Positions 39,979 to 46,618 of a stretch of DNA of 51,599 nucleotides are shown here, in pieces. The notes under the pieces are model-generated. The model saw only the letters and a program-made list of their open reading frames with translations, made no database searches and was not told where the DNA came from. The DNA is taken from positions 1 to 51,599 of the IMG/VR virus record IMGVR_UViG_3300048079_000024, one strand, 5' to 3'. The position numbers were made by a program, and so were the translations under genes. This DNA is from a virus. Each line of letters begins with the position of its first letter. Within the stretch, counting starts at the first letter, position 1.

Positions 39979-40207
39979 TGGGGGCCTCCGTGTCCGTATA
40001 GAACAGATCGATGCGGACCTGCGCGTTGCCGATGCGGTAGATGACAGCGCGGGGTAGACCCTCCTGTTGTGCAATCTCGATCTTCTGCATCTTCGTGGTC
40101 CGCACGAGGTCTACAGCTCGATTGATTCCAGCCACCATTCCGTCGCACCTCTTCTGTATCTCTCTTATTTTATCTGGTGGACACATCGTGCTCCCTCCGA
40201 CTGTCAT
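39971..40207 (-). CDS. Hypothetical protein, 78 aa
   Basis: ATG 40207 has GGAGGACGTG upstream; ATG 40186, with GGAGGG, is also possible. Helical, with KIREIQKRCDGMVAGINRAVD, then a beta hairpin with AQVRIDLFYTD. Directly follows the Acb2-like gene. Confidence 0.6.
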   Translation of the reverse strand: MTVGGSTMCPPDKIREIQKRCDGMVAGINRAVDLVRTTKMQKIEIAQQEGLPRAVIYRIGNAQVRIDLFYTDTEAPSD

Positions 40208-40416
40208 CACGTCCTCCGCGCCACGCCAGCGTTGGCCCACATCACCACTTGCTCCAGGTACGTGATGGCAAGAGATTGCTCCCGAGACTCGGGCGTGTTG
40301 TAGACGATATACAGCGCGAGAGCCTTCGCTTGGTCCCGGATGCGCGTATAGGTGTCTAGCTGCTGCGAACTCGGGGGATGGTGCGTGAACCGGGTCTCGA
40401 TCTCTTTGTCATCCAT
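40207..40416 (-). CDS. acb2: Acb2/Tad1-type cyclic-nucleotide sponge (anti-CBASS)
   Basis: This 69-residue, all-helical protein has the signature I recognise from Acb2-family proteins: RFTHHPP at residues 9-15 and SREQSLAITYLEQVVMWANAG (44-64), with AKALALYI between. Known Acb2 forms a hexamer that binds cyclic di- and trinucleotides and keeps CBASS effectors off; the hairpin domain is shared with Tad1. The start has GGAGGCCCGA upstream. It lies in the early operon, where anti-defence genes are expected. Confidence 0.8.
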   Translation of the reverse strand: MDDKEIETRFTHHPPSSQQLDTYTRIRDQAKALALYIVYNTPESREQSLAITYLEQVVMWANAGVARRT

Positions 40417-40600
40417 GTCGGGCCTCCTCTTTCGATTTCATTGTCAGCAGCACATGGATCAAGGTCTTGTCAGCTCGCTGGTAGACGACTGCCTTCTCGA
40501 CGATGCACCCTCCCCGAACCTCGATGACCTCTTCTGAACCTTCATCGTGGATCTTCTTCACAGCCTCAGTGATTCGACTGATGAGCCCGTTTCTGCCCAT
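40409..40600 (-). CDS. Small protein upstream of the sponge gene, 63 aa
   Basis: 8-nt overlap with the sponge start. An amphipathic helix (LISRITEAVKKIHDEG) and two or three beta strands (EEVIEVRGGCIVEKAVVYQ, LIHVLLTM). Function unknown; the overlap suggests joint expression. Confidence 0.62.
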   Translation of the reverse strand: MGRNGLISRITEAVKKIHDEGSEEVIEVRGGCIVEKAVVYQRADKTLIHVLLTMKSKEEARHG

Positions 40601-40609
40601 GTCTGCTCC

Positions 40610-40825
40610 CTACCCTGTGCAAATGCAGCCGCGCACGATGGGGCCGCACCATCCATAGTCCTGCTCGGCGCAGCACATTCCGCTGAAGGTGCGACAGCAA
40701 CAGGTGATCTTGCCATCTGCATCCTTCGCGCACACTCGACGTGGTATGTCTGCGAAGATCATCGCGCCTGCAAACAGCAACCCAATCAGAGCTATAGTTA
40801 CTAGCACCATTCTCAACATCATCAC
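40610..40825 (-). CDS. Cys-rich exported or membrane-anchored protein, 71 aa
   Basis: An N-terminal hydrophobic helix (residues 5-24) is followed by a short domain with nine Cys among about 40 residues (KITCCCRTFSGMCC, DYGWCGPIVRGCIC). Disulfides in the periplasm are likely. It may be a toxin-like or envelope-blocking peptide; no family recognised. Overlaps the nuclease gene by 4 nt. Confidence 0.65.
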   Translation of the reverse strand: MMMLRMVLVTIALIGLLFAGAMIFADIPRRVCAKDADGKITCCCRTFSGMCCAEQDYGWCGPIVRGCICTG

Positions 40826-41790
40826 GGACTCCTATGCGTTGCGAGCGTCGGCTGATCTCTCAACTGCCACGGATGCCACGGATCTTGCACGAGCATGCTG
40901 TCCACCATCTGCGCCTGTCTGCCCGTGGAGCAGAAGTCATAGAACCCGCAGAACGTACACGCCCCGTTGAACTTCCCTTGTGTCCGTACCTTCTGGATCA
41001 GTTCGATGTCCCCATACTTATACAGCAGATCTCGATACCGCTTCGCCAGGTGGATCGCTGTCTTGTGCCACTCCTCGATTTCCTCGGGCGTGCGCGTGAC
41101 GGGGAACAACTCGAACTTTGCGTGCAGATCTCCGCACTCTGCGTATACCGTCCCGTGCTCCTTGCACTTGCGCGAGTCATCGCTGGGTAGCTTGCTCAAC
41201 TGAACGGCATCGATGAACGCCCCGCCGATCGGATGCTTGATGTGCTGCTCCGCTGCCCAAATGTACCCCGAGATCTGCGAGCCCATCTTGAACTGCCGCT
41301 TCCACCAGTCTGAGATCTGCCCGCGAAACTTCCGATCAACGATCCACGGGAAGTCATGCGTCTTGGAATGCACGATGGCATCCATGCGCCCCACGAACAG
41401 GAACTCCCCCGCGTCGTCGAGCGGATAGCCGAACCCCACCTCCACGAGCTTCGGGTCCGCCGTGAATGGCAACGTCGAGAGCGGGTGCGTCTCCAGGTAA
41501 CGCCCGAGCACCCGTGCCACATTCCAGTACGCCAACCGATCGTCGGGCATCACGTTCTCGTCGGCCCACTCTTTGTAGAGATCCTGGAAGTGGGCTAGCA
41601 CATAGGCATCGGGATACCCCCGCAGATGCATGGCGAGGGCTTGATGTCCCGCATCGCCCGAGCGCAGGGTGGCCCGCTCTTCCGCCGAGGCGTAGTCCAG
41701 AATGTACCGGAGCACGGCCTGCGTCGAGCACTCAGCGACGGACTTCAGGATCGAGTTGTCAACGTGAATCGGGCCTCCATCAAGCTGCAT
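40822..41790 (-). CDS. Cas4/RecB-like PD-(D/E)xK exonuclease
   Basis: The 322 residues include GRMDAIV (Asp around 137), WIVDRKFRGQ with the D-x-K core (around 149-155), and QISGY downstream, in the RecB/Cas4 order. A C-terminal CTFCGFYDFC Cys group could hold an Fe-S cluster. Paired with Sak4-like and SSB-like proteins, it would give resected ends for annealing. A GGAGGCCCGA element sits 4 codons inside the annotated start, so the true start may be slightly downstream. Confidence 0.75.
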   Translation of the reverse strand: MQLDGGPIHVDNSILKSVAECSTQAVLRYILDYASAEERATLRSGDAGHQALAMHLRGYPDAYVLAHFQDLYKEWADENVMPDDRLAYWNVARVLGRYLETHPLSTLPFTADPKLVEVGFGYPLDDAGEFLFVGRMDAIVHSKTHDFPWIVDRKFRGQISDWWKRQFKMGSQISGYIWAAEQHIKHPIGGAFIDAVQLSKLPSDDSRKCKEHGTVYAECGDLHAKFELFPVTRTPEEIEEWHKTAIHLAKRYRDLLYKYGDIELIQKVRTQGKFNGACTFCGFYDFCSTGRQAQMVDSMLVQDPWHPWQLRDQPTLATHRSP

Positions 41791-41795
41791 GATCC

Positions 41796-41939
41796 CTACC
41801 CCTTGCCCTCTTGAGACTTGCCGAAGGCAACCAAAAGCCAGATCAAGTCTTCAGCATCTTGCTCGGTTGCCTCGGGAAACCGCTTGAGAAAGTTATGTGC
41901 TGCAACACTAGGGTCAAGCGTTATCCGTATTGGCTCCAT
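41796..41939 (-). CDS. Helical micropeptide, 47 aa
   Basis: ATG 41939 gives MEPIRITLDPSVAAHNFLKR and then an acidic helix (EATEQDAEDLIWLLVAFG). It fills the 150-nt gap between the nuclease gene and the next gene. The ribosome-binding site is weak. Function unknown. Confidence 0.5.
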   Translation of the reverse strand: MEPIRITLDPSVAAHNFLKRFPEATEQDAEDLIWLLVAFGKSQEGKG

Positions 41940-41944
41940 CTCTG

Positions 41945-42187
41945 TCACGACTGCGGCATCGTTCCAGGCAGGAAGATCGCAGGCGTCACCCGCTTCTCGC
42001 CCACGATGCGGCTGGCAATCTGCGCCTCAGCGATCATCTTCACCATCTCCATCATGCCGAACAGGTGTACGTAATTGTCCGGCTCCACCTTGAAATGGAT
42101 CTGCCCCGTTTCATCCATCGTGATGAGCACCTGGGCGATGACCTTCTTCGGTTGCAGCTGCGGACCAGTTCCCTCGTTCGTGCTCAT
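41945..42187 (-). CDS. Hypothetical protein, 80 aa
   Basis: ATG 42187 with GGGGGGA upstream. A beta hairpin (VIAQVLITMDETGQIHFKV) followed by a helix (HLFGMMEMVKMIAEAQIASRI). It resembles small phage proteins of unknown function near recombinases. Confidence 0.65.
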   Translation of the reverse strand: MSTNEGTGPQLQPKKVIAQVLITMDETGQIHFKVEPDNYVHLFGMMEMVKMIAEAQIASRIVGEKRVTPAIFLPGTMPQS

Positions 42188-42196
42188 GCTCCCCCC

Positions 42197-42391
42197 CTAT
42201 CCCGCCAGACTGCGCGTGCCTCGGGCCTTGAACACTTGATCCTCGACCACCTTCAGGCCGATGGACAGCCCCTCGGTGACGATGGACTCCATCGTGGTGT
42301 CCTTCAAAGACGCCAGCACTCGAATACGGCTCCGCATTTTCGCGGGAAAGTTTCGATGCGTATAGATCACCGTCTCAGCCTTGTTTGCCAC
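42197..42391 (-). CDS. Ribbon-helix-helix-like protein, 64 aa
   Basis: The order THRNFPAKMRSRIRVLASLKD, then TTMESIVTEGLSIGL, fits the helix-helix part of RHH regulators. Possibly a transcription factor for part of the leftward operon. GGGGGTGAG precedes ATG 42391. Confidence 0.62.
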   Translation of the reverse strand: MANKAETVIYTHRNFPAKMRSRIRVLASLKDTTMESIVTEGLSIGLKVVEDQVFKARGTRSLAG

Positions 42392-42548
42392 CTAGCTCAC
42401 CCCCTCCCACTGGTAGCTCTAGCAACCGTTCGATGTTCCGCAGCCGCTCCTCTGCGACGAGGAGCACGGTCTGCATGACGGCGAGGCAATTCGTCATTGC
42501 TGCCCCTACCTGACGTAACAGATTGATCTCATCCTGGATTGGTGGCAT
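42375..42548 (-). CDS. Helical micropeptide, 57 aa
   Basis: ATG 42548 with GAGGAGGAGGGCATTC upstream. Heptad-like helix across residues 4-45 (QDEINLLRQVGAAMTNCL, VLLVAEERLRNIERLLELP), then a Gly-rich end overlapping the next gene by 17 nt. Coiled coil; function unknown. Confidence 0.58.
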   Translation of the reverse strand: MPPIQDEINLLRQVGAAMTNCLAVMQTVLLVAEERLRNIERLLELPVGGGELGGKQG

Positions 42549-42563
42549 GAATGCCCTCCTCCT

Positions 42564-42812
42564 CTATAGTGCGTGCCCCTCATACTGCCGCTGCGGAAAC
42601 TTTGGCCTCCCTGGCTTGAGTCCTCGCAGCATTTCAATCTCGTACTTCGCCCACAGGACCGCCGAGTAGGCATCCCATGTGGCCTCGTTGCACGCGCGGA
42701 CGTTCGCCCTCGCTTCGTCGATGGCGACTACGGCATCGAAGACGAACACCCCGAGCCAGAGAACAAAACCTGCTGCCAGCGCGATTGCGGCTGCTGCCGC
42801 TGCTCTGTTCAC
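42564..42812 (-). CDS. Membrane protein, 82 aa
   Basis: One hydrophobic helix near the N-terminus (residues 5-30, AAAAIALAAGFVLWLGVFVF) and a helical, charged C-terminal part that ends RQYEGHAL. Overlaps the upstream gene by 4 nt. Could be a membrane-targeted regulator; unknown. Confidence 0.68.
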   Translation of the reverse strand: MNRAAAAAAIALAAGFVLWLGVFVFDAVVAIDEARANVRACNEATWDAYSAVLWAKYEIEMLRGLKPGRPKFPQRQYEGHAL

Positions 42813-43204
42813 GATGCCCTCCGCAGTTGCACGGCTGTCTTCATGCTCGACCGCTCACGCACAGACACCCGCGCGAATTGCCCGCGCATGATGTCCTCAT
42901 AGTCTGGCCCGCCCTTGCCACCCTCGGGGTTCTTGCACGGCGCACACAGGGGGCCAGGGTTCTTGTCGCGTAGGTAACACGCGCATCGGCGACAGCGACC
43001 ATTCTCCCGTACAGCCCCCTGCGTGAACCGTCTGACTTCTTCCACCGTGTACCACCGCGATTGCTTCCGTGCTTTCGGGGTGACAGTGGCCCTTAGCTCT
43101 CCTGCGCGGGTCATCTTGTTCACCACCCAGCGAGAGCGACCGAGCAGCTCCGCGACCTGCGCGGTGCTCAGCAGGCCGTTCTCATCACTTCGCTTTCTCC
43201 GCAA
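42809..43204 (-). CDS. Excisionase/MerR-like HTH protein with zinc knuckle, 131 aa
   Basis: Residues about 10-60 (LLSTAQVAELLGRSRWVVNK, then WYTVEEVRRF) match the winged HTH_17 found in excisionases and phage regulators. Two Cys pairs (CRRCACYL, PLCAPC) follow, giving a zinc knuckle. The C-terminus is basic. Probably a DNA-binding regulator of the leftward operon. Confidence 0.7.
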   Translation of the reverse strand: MRRKRSDENGLLSTAQVAELLGRSRWVVNKMTRAGELRATVTPKARKQSRWYTVEEVRRFTQGAVRENGRCRRCACYLRDKNPGPLCAPCKNPEGGKGGPDYEDIMRGQFARVSVRERSSMKTAVQLRRAS

Positions 43205-43499
43205 GAACGATCAGCTCCTTCTTCGGGACGGTGACTCGGCTAGCGAGTTCCTCATCCACGACTCGGGGGCCACACCGCTTTGCGACCACTTCCTTCCAGG
43301 ACACACGCTCGGCCACGTGCTTCGTCTCTACTCCCGCATGCAACGGGCCGCGCTCTTGCTTCTCGCCCTTCTCGATGCGGTCGATCAGGGCACCCTCGTT
43401 GAGACGCTCTTCGATCTCCAGGAGTTCAAGATCCTTCTTCATCTGCGCGATGTTCCGGCGCAGCTTCTCGATGCCTTTCAACTCTTGCTGCTTCACCAT
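43185..43499 (-). CDS. Coiled-coil protein, 104 aa
   Basis: ATG 43499 has GGAGGCCCGAAC immediately upstream. Residues 5-45 form a charged coiled coil (LRRNIAQMKKDLELLEIEER); the C-terminus is Lys/Val-rich with a beta pattern. Unknown. Confidence 0.68.
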   Translation of the reverse strand: MVKQQELKGIEKLRRNIAQMKKDLELLEIEERLNEGALIDRIEKGEKQERGPLHAGVETKHVAERVSWKEVVAKRCGPRVVDEELASRVTVPKKELIVLAEKAK

Positions 43500-43627
43500 G
43501 TTCGGGCCTCCTTCTTTATTACCTCGCGCCACTTCCTCCACCTGGGACGATCTACCCTCTTGCGGGACGGCAGTAGCCCTTTGGCTTTGGCGATCCGCCT
43601 CTCGTATGTCCGTAGCAGGTTACTCAA
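43493..43627 (-). CDS. Basic micropeptide, 44 aa (TTG start)
   Basis: TTG 43627 with GGAGGCCCGATT upstream, the same initiation element as other genes here. A very basic peptide (NLLRTYERRIAKAKGLLPSR, then WRKWREVIKKEARTW). First gene after the promoter at 43659-43688. The stop overlaps the next start (ATGGTGA). Probably nucleic-acid binding. Confidence 0.55.
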   Translation of the reverse strand: MSNLLRTYERRIAKAKGLLPSRKRVDRPRWRKWREVIKKEARTW

Positions 43628-43658
43628 AATCGGGCCTCCTTTTTCGGTTGGTGCGATG

Positions 43659-43688
43659 AGTTTACTTTATCCGATTCGCCTATGTCAA
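43659..43688 (-). promoter_or_regulatory. Internal leftward promoter
   Basis: Minus strand: TTGACA (43688-43683), 18-bp spacer, TAAACT (43664-43659). It leads into the gene at 43627. The -35 TTGACA contains the TGA stop of the upstream gene (43685-43687). It would strengthen transcription of the nuclease, sponge and replication genes. Confidence 0.65.
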
Positions 43689-43864
43689 GCATTTTTTTCG
43701 CCTGTAGATTCGGCTACTTGCGGCTCCCCAATTCCCGGCGTCAGCTTATCCTTGGCTTGGGCGTACTCCCGATCCCATCGCCCAACGATCTCGGTCAGAT
43801 TCTCGACGGCGACAGCGATCCGATCTAAGGATCGACACATCCAGATTTCATGGTCGATATTCAC
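43685..43864 (-). CDS. Small helical protein, 59 aa
   Basis: GTG 43864, with GGGAGGAA 7 nt upstream, overlaps the stop of the zinc-ribbon gene (GTGA). It reads EIWMCRSLDRIAVAVENLTE, then a disordered polar tail. Found by reading the coupled start. Function unknown. Confidence 0.6.
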   Translation of the reverse strand: MNIDHEIWMCRSLDRIAVAVENLTEIVGRWDREYAQAKDKLTPGIGEPQVAESTGEKNA

Positions 43865-44073
43865 GCGCGCTTCCTCCCCCTGGCGACCGGCCTGACCGCC
43901 AGTACGGCCACGATCCGCCGCGTCTGCTTGTTATCTGAACACTCCAGGCACAGCCGCTCGTCGATCTTCTCCCAGCCTGTACGGTGGCCTGGGTTGCGTG
44001 TCACCCACATCTCGATCTTGTTCCTGCGGTAGTACCACTTCCCGCAATTCGTGCATGCTCGCTGTGCCATCAC
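43861..44073 (-). CDS. Zinc-ribbon protein, 70 aa
   Basis: CTNCGKWYYRR near the start and CLECSD (about 43-48) form a two-pair zinc ribbon; a basic tail follows (RPVARGRKRA). 4-nt overlaps on both sides. Perhaps a small nucleic-acid-binding protein. Confidence 0.65.
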   Translation of the reverse strand: MMAQRACTNCGKWYYRRNKIEMWVTRNPGHRTGWEKIDERLCLECSDNKQTRRIVAVLAVRPVARGRKRA

Positions 44074-44312
44074 TTCCTCCCATGCGCCTGCCGCATGTGC
44101 AGGTACATCCCGATCTTCTTGTACCGCTTCTTGCAGATCGTGCAGGTTGCGTATTTGTATTTGCGCTTCGTGCTGTTCTTCTTCTCCTCACTCGGGCGCA
44201 GAGCGCGCCGGAAGTACGTCAGCGCGATCTCGTGCCCCCCGACGACGAGGGTGAGTCCCTCCTTCTTCAGAAGGCTCACGTCTCCAGAGTTTAGCTCGAT
44301 GATCTGTCTCAT
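44070..44312 (-). CDS. C2H2 zinc-finger protein, 80 aa
   Basis: The C-terminal YATCTICKKRYKKIGMYLHM, followed by RQAH, is a clean C-x2-C-x9-H-x4-H finger with basic residues around it. The N-terminal part has a beta-helix unit (LTLVVGGHEIALTYFRRAL). A regulator or nucleic-acid binder seems likely. Confidence 0.7.
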   Translation of the reverse strand: MRQIIELNSGDVSLLKKEGLTLVVGGHEIALTYFRRALRPSEEKKNSTKRKYKYATCTICKKRYKKIGMYLHMRQAHGRK

Positions 44313-44318
44313 ACGCTC

Positions 44319-44543
44319 TCACCTCCTCTGCCGCCGCAGCATTCGCAGCATGCGCTTGGTCTCTTCGATGCGCGCCATGATCCCGATAGCCTGATTGCTC
44401 CCAACAGGGACGCTCTCCAGCACGATCATCAGCGTCCCGAGCCGCGCCTCCAGTGCGCGTATAGAGTCATTCAGGGCTTGCCGTCGCCGTTCTGCTTCCT
44501 GCGTGGGCAAGCGTGATCCCCTGAGCGGTTCGGTCATAGTCAT
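44319..44543 (-). CDS. Helical protein, 74 aa
   Basis: ATG 44543 with GGAAGGGGGG upstream; starts further upstream have no site. Arg/Glu/Leu-rich coiled coil (AERRRQALNDSIRALEARLG, then RIEETKRMLRMLRRQRR). Function unknown. Confidence 0.62.
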   Translation of the reverse strand: MTMTEPLRGSRLPTQEAERRRQALNDSIRALEARLGTLMIVLESVPVGSNQAIGIMARIEETKRMLRMLRRQRR

Positions 44544-44737
44544 CCCCCCTTCCTCAATGCTCGCTCGTACTCTACTGTCCATCCTGCCCAGGTGAATTGT
44601 GGGCAGGGGCAAGTAGTGCATGCGCCGTGTCCCTCAGCGAAACGAGGCTTGTGCTGCGAATGCGGCCCATCTCCCGTATGTCCGCACGCGCACACGGAAT
44701 GTGGGGCGTCATACTCTGCGGGCTTCTTCGCCATCAT
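44540..44737 (-). CDS. Zinc-binding protein, 65 aa
   Basis: VCACGHTGDGPHSQH and ACTTCPCPQFTW give enough Cys and His for one or two zinc sites, similar to small phage and actinobacterial zinc proteins. Overlaps neighbours by 4 nt each. Confidence 0.65.
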   Translation of the reverse strand: MMAKKPAEYDAPHSVCACGHTGDGPHSQHKPRFAEGHGACTTCPCPQFTWAGWTVEYERALRKGG

Positions 44738-44964
44738 CGCTCCCTCCGCAGCGTCATCGTCACGCGGTACGGGCCGTCACCCATCTTGAGCTTGATCCCT
44801 GTGATCCGCGTGAAGTAATCCGAGCACACGGCCCCCGAGATACGGCGTGTTGACTCGTTGAAGTACGTGAACCCCCCATCCACCCTCTTCTTCGGTTTTG
44901 CTGGGAAGGCGCGTACTACAGCCGAGCCGCGAGACCTCGCCACCCAAAACGTTTTCGCTTTCAT
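44734..44964 (-). CDS. Hypothetical basic protein, 76 aa
   Basis: GAAAGGAGGCAACG upstream. A beta-rich basic protein (KTFWVARSRGSAVVRAFPAK, then YRVTMTLRRER). No motif recognised. Confidence 0.65.
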   Translation of the reverse strand: MKAKTFWVARSRGSAVVRAFPAKPKKRVDGGFTYFNESTRRISGAVCSDYFTRITGIKLKMGDGPYRVTMTLRRER

Positions 44965-44976
44965 CGTTGCCTCCTT

Positions 44977-45393
44977 TCACACCATCTCATCCATGCCGCT
45001 TGCCATCACTTCATCCTCGAACGTGCCTTCTGTCTCCTCGCCGCAGGAGCATTTCACCTGAGCCTGCACGGACACTCCATAGTACGAGCGCATGTAGCGC
45101 GCCAGTTTGATCTTGCGCCCGTGTCGGTCGTGCGTCTGCGAACGCTGGGTCATCTCGCTGTTGCTAGCTTCAACTTCCAGCGAATGTTTCTCACCCTGGT
45201 GTTTCTCCGCCCAATCGGAGAGATCAACCTCTGCGTCAAAGTTAGCCTCTTTCAATTCCGTGCCGCACTCCGCGCACGTGAGCACGATTCGCGCTGTGCC
45301 CGTGACCATGCCATCCTCGTCCACCTCCAGGTCCACTTCTGGCTCGGTGGAATCATCGTAGCTCACGAACTTGTTACAGTCGGGACACCGCAT
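44977..45393 (-). CDS. Zinc-ribbon protein with two Cys sites, 138 aa
   Basis: ATG 45393 with AGAAGGGGGTGACG upstream. CPDCNKFV at the start and CAECGTEL around 40 form one ribbon. VKCSCGEETEG near the end adds more Cys. The middle is acidic. It may be a transcription-type zinc protein. Confidence 0.68.
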   Translation of the reverse strand: MRCPDCNKFVSYDDSTEPEVDLEVDEDGMVTGTARIVLTCAECGTELKEANFDAEVDLSDWAEKHQGEKHSLEVEASNSEMTQRSQTHDRHGRKIKLARYMRSYYGVSVQAQVKCSCGEETEGTFEDEVMASGMDEMV

Positions 45394-45481
45394 ATCGTCA
45401 CCCCCTTCTGGAGTGGAGCCAGCCCGCCGTGCGGTCATTTGGTGCCAAGGGCACACATGCGAACGAGCCAGCCCCTCTCGT
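45394..45481. other. Short gap without a gene
   Basis: 88 nt between the DUF932 gene and the zinc-ribbon gene. No long frame and no convincing promoter; the ribosome-binding site of the 45393 start is in it. Confidence 0.5.
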
Positions 45482-46210
45482 CTAGCTGCTGAAGAACCGC
45501 CCGAGCCGCTGCAAGTGGGCCATCGCGGCTTGTGGCGGGGCACCCTTCAGTGCTCGCGTGCAGGCGTTATGCGCACCCCACTGTGAACGGGGTATACAGT
45601 CTTCATACCCCAACTCCTGCGCCTTGAAGAAGTTACTCGCCACCTCGTTGAACAGCGTGTGCGACAGGATGCCCTGCTGGAAGATGTCGAAGATCAGGGC
45701 CTTCGCTGCCTCGCCGTCCACGCGCGCTGACTTCATCGCCCCCACGGAGTGATCGAACACCCGGCACGCCTGAAAGTACCGATCCAGGCCACTGTCGATC
45801 TCATAATTCAGTGACAGTCGCCGGTAGTGGGCCGCGCGCACGATTTGGCTCTCCCCGCTGAGGGCCAGGTTGTCACAGATGAAGATCCGCGCGCCGACCA
45901 CGAGATGAATTGCCAGGCTCCGATCATGCGACGTGCGGAATCCGAGGGACCGTCCGTATTCTTTCTGACCGTTCGCACCCGTCAAATCGAACAGCCCGAA
46001 CAGCTTGTTATTCGACGGATTCAGGGCCAACTGTTCCCGCTCGATGGTGATGCCCTTTGCCGCGAGCCGGTCAGAGATGACCTCGACTAGCTCGGGAAAC
46101 GCCACGGCACGATAGGTGCGCGTGGTCACAGGCGTCTCCACCTGGGCCAGTTCCGCCCGTGTCACCAGACGTGAGCCACGATGCAGGACGATGTTTGACT
46201 TCGCTTCCAT
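45482..46210 (-). CDS. DUF932 family protein, 242 aa
   Basis: The core LGFRTSHDRSLAIHLVVGAR, followed by IFICDNLALSGE, is the diagnostic centre of DUF932, a family carried by phages and plasmids with unclear function. A helical C-terminus (SQWGAHNACTRALKG) is typical as well. Earlier proposals link it to plasmid or phage DNA metabolism; I cannot refine this. Start has GAGGAGGCCCACA upstream. Confidence 0.8.
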   Translation of the reverse strand: MEAKSNIVLHRGSRLVTRAELAQVETPVTTRTYRAVAFPELVEVISDRLAAKGITIEREQLALNPSNNKLFGLFDLTGANGQKEYGRSLGFRTSHDRSLAIHLVVGARIFICDNLALSGESQIVRAAHYRRLSLNYEIDSGLDRYFQACRVFDHSVGAMKSARVDGEAAKALIFDIFQQGILSHTLFNEVASNFFKAQELGYEDCIPRSQWGAHNACTRALKGAPPQAAMAHLQRLGRFFSS

Positions 46211-46223
46211 TGTGGGCCTCCTC

Positions 46224-46298
46224 TCACCCTCGTATGAGGGCGATCACGATTGCCGTTGCTAGGATTGCTAGCCACGCCAGTATGTACCTCCATACCAA
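46224..46298 (-). CDS. Membrane micropeptide, 24 aa (TTG start)
   Basis: TTG 46298 with GGGGAGGTG 5-6 nt upstream gives MVWRYILAWLAILATAIV plus IALIRG: a single hydrophobic helix with a basic end. It is the same size as the 24-aa peptide at 51394. The stop is 13 nt before the DUF932 start. Expression is probable but not certain at this size. Confidence 0.5.
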   Translation of the reverse strand: MVWRYILAWLAILATAIVIALIRG

Positions 46299-46302
46299 GG
46301 CA

Positions 46303-46617
46303 TCACCTCCCCTTCGCGCGCTTCCAGATGTTGTGCTTCTCTGTTGCAAGAGCCTTAGCGTATTCCTCGAAGCCATTGGTGGCATCACCCACGGTGAAGC
46401 CAAGGTGCCCCTGCACATCGTCCAAAGCCTCCCGCGCGATTTGGGGGTAGCTGTGGTGATCGACTGGCTTGTATTCACCATCCTCTGTGCGGAACGGGCA
46501 CCCGCGCGACCGCGCGACCTTCGCCGCCGGTCACAGGCCCACGCCCACTTTGCCCCACAGGCGACCGAAATACCGTGCTGTCTTGGCAAGAGCGATCTCT
46601 TTCTCAGTCAGCGGCAT
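46303..46617 (-). pseudogene. Gene with an in-frame TGA at codon 29
   Basis: ATG 46617 starts MPLTEKEIALAKTARYFGRL and reaches TGA (46533-46531). The same frame then continues for 75 more codons of protein-like sequence (CPFRTEDGEYKPVDHHSYPQ, EEYAKALATEKHNIW), ending at TGA 46303. No ATG, GTG or TTG start lies between the stop and this segment, apart from one late TTG. It could be a nonsense mutation, a base error, or read-through (TGA C context). Other genes use TGA as a true stop, so general recoding is unlikely. Confidence 0.55.
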
Positions 46618-46618
46618 G

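Noticed and set aside
46303-46617. Genome-wide recoding of TGA as a sense codon
   Set aside because: Dozens of genes end in TGA with the next start overlapping it, so TGA works as a stop here.
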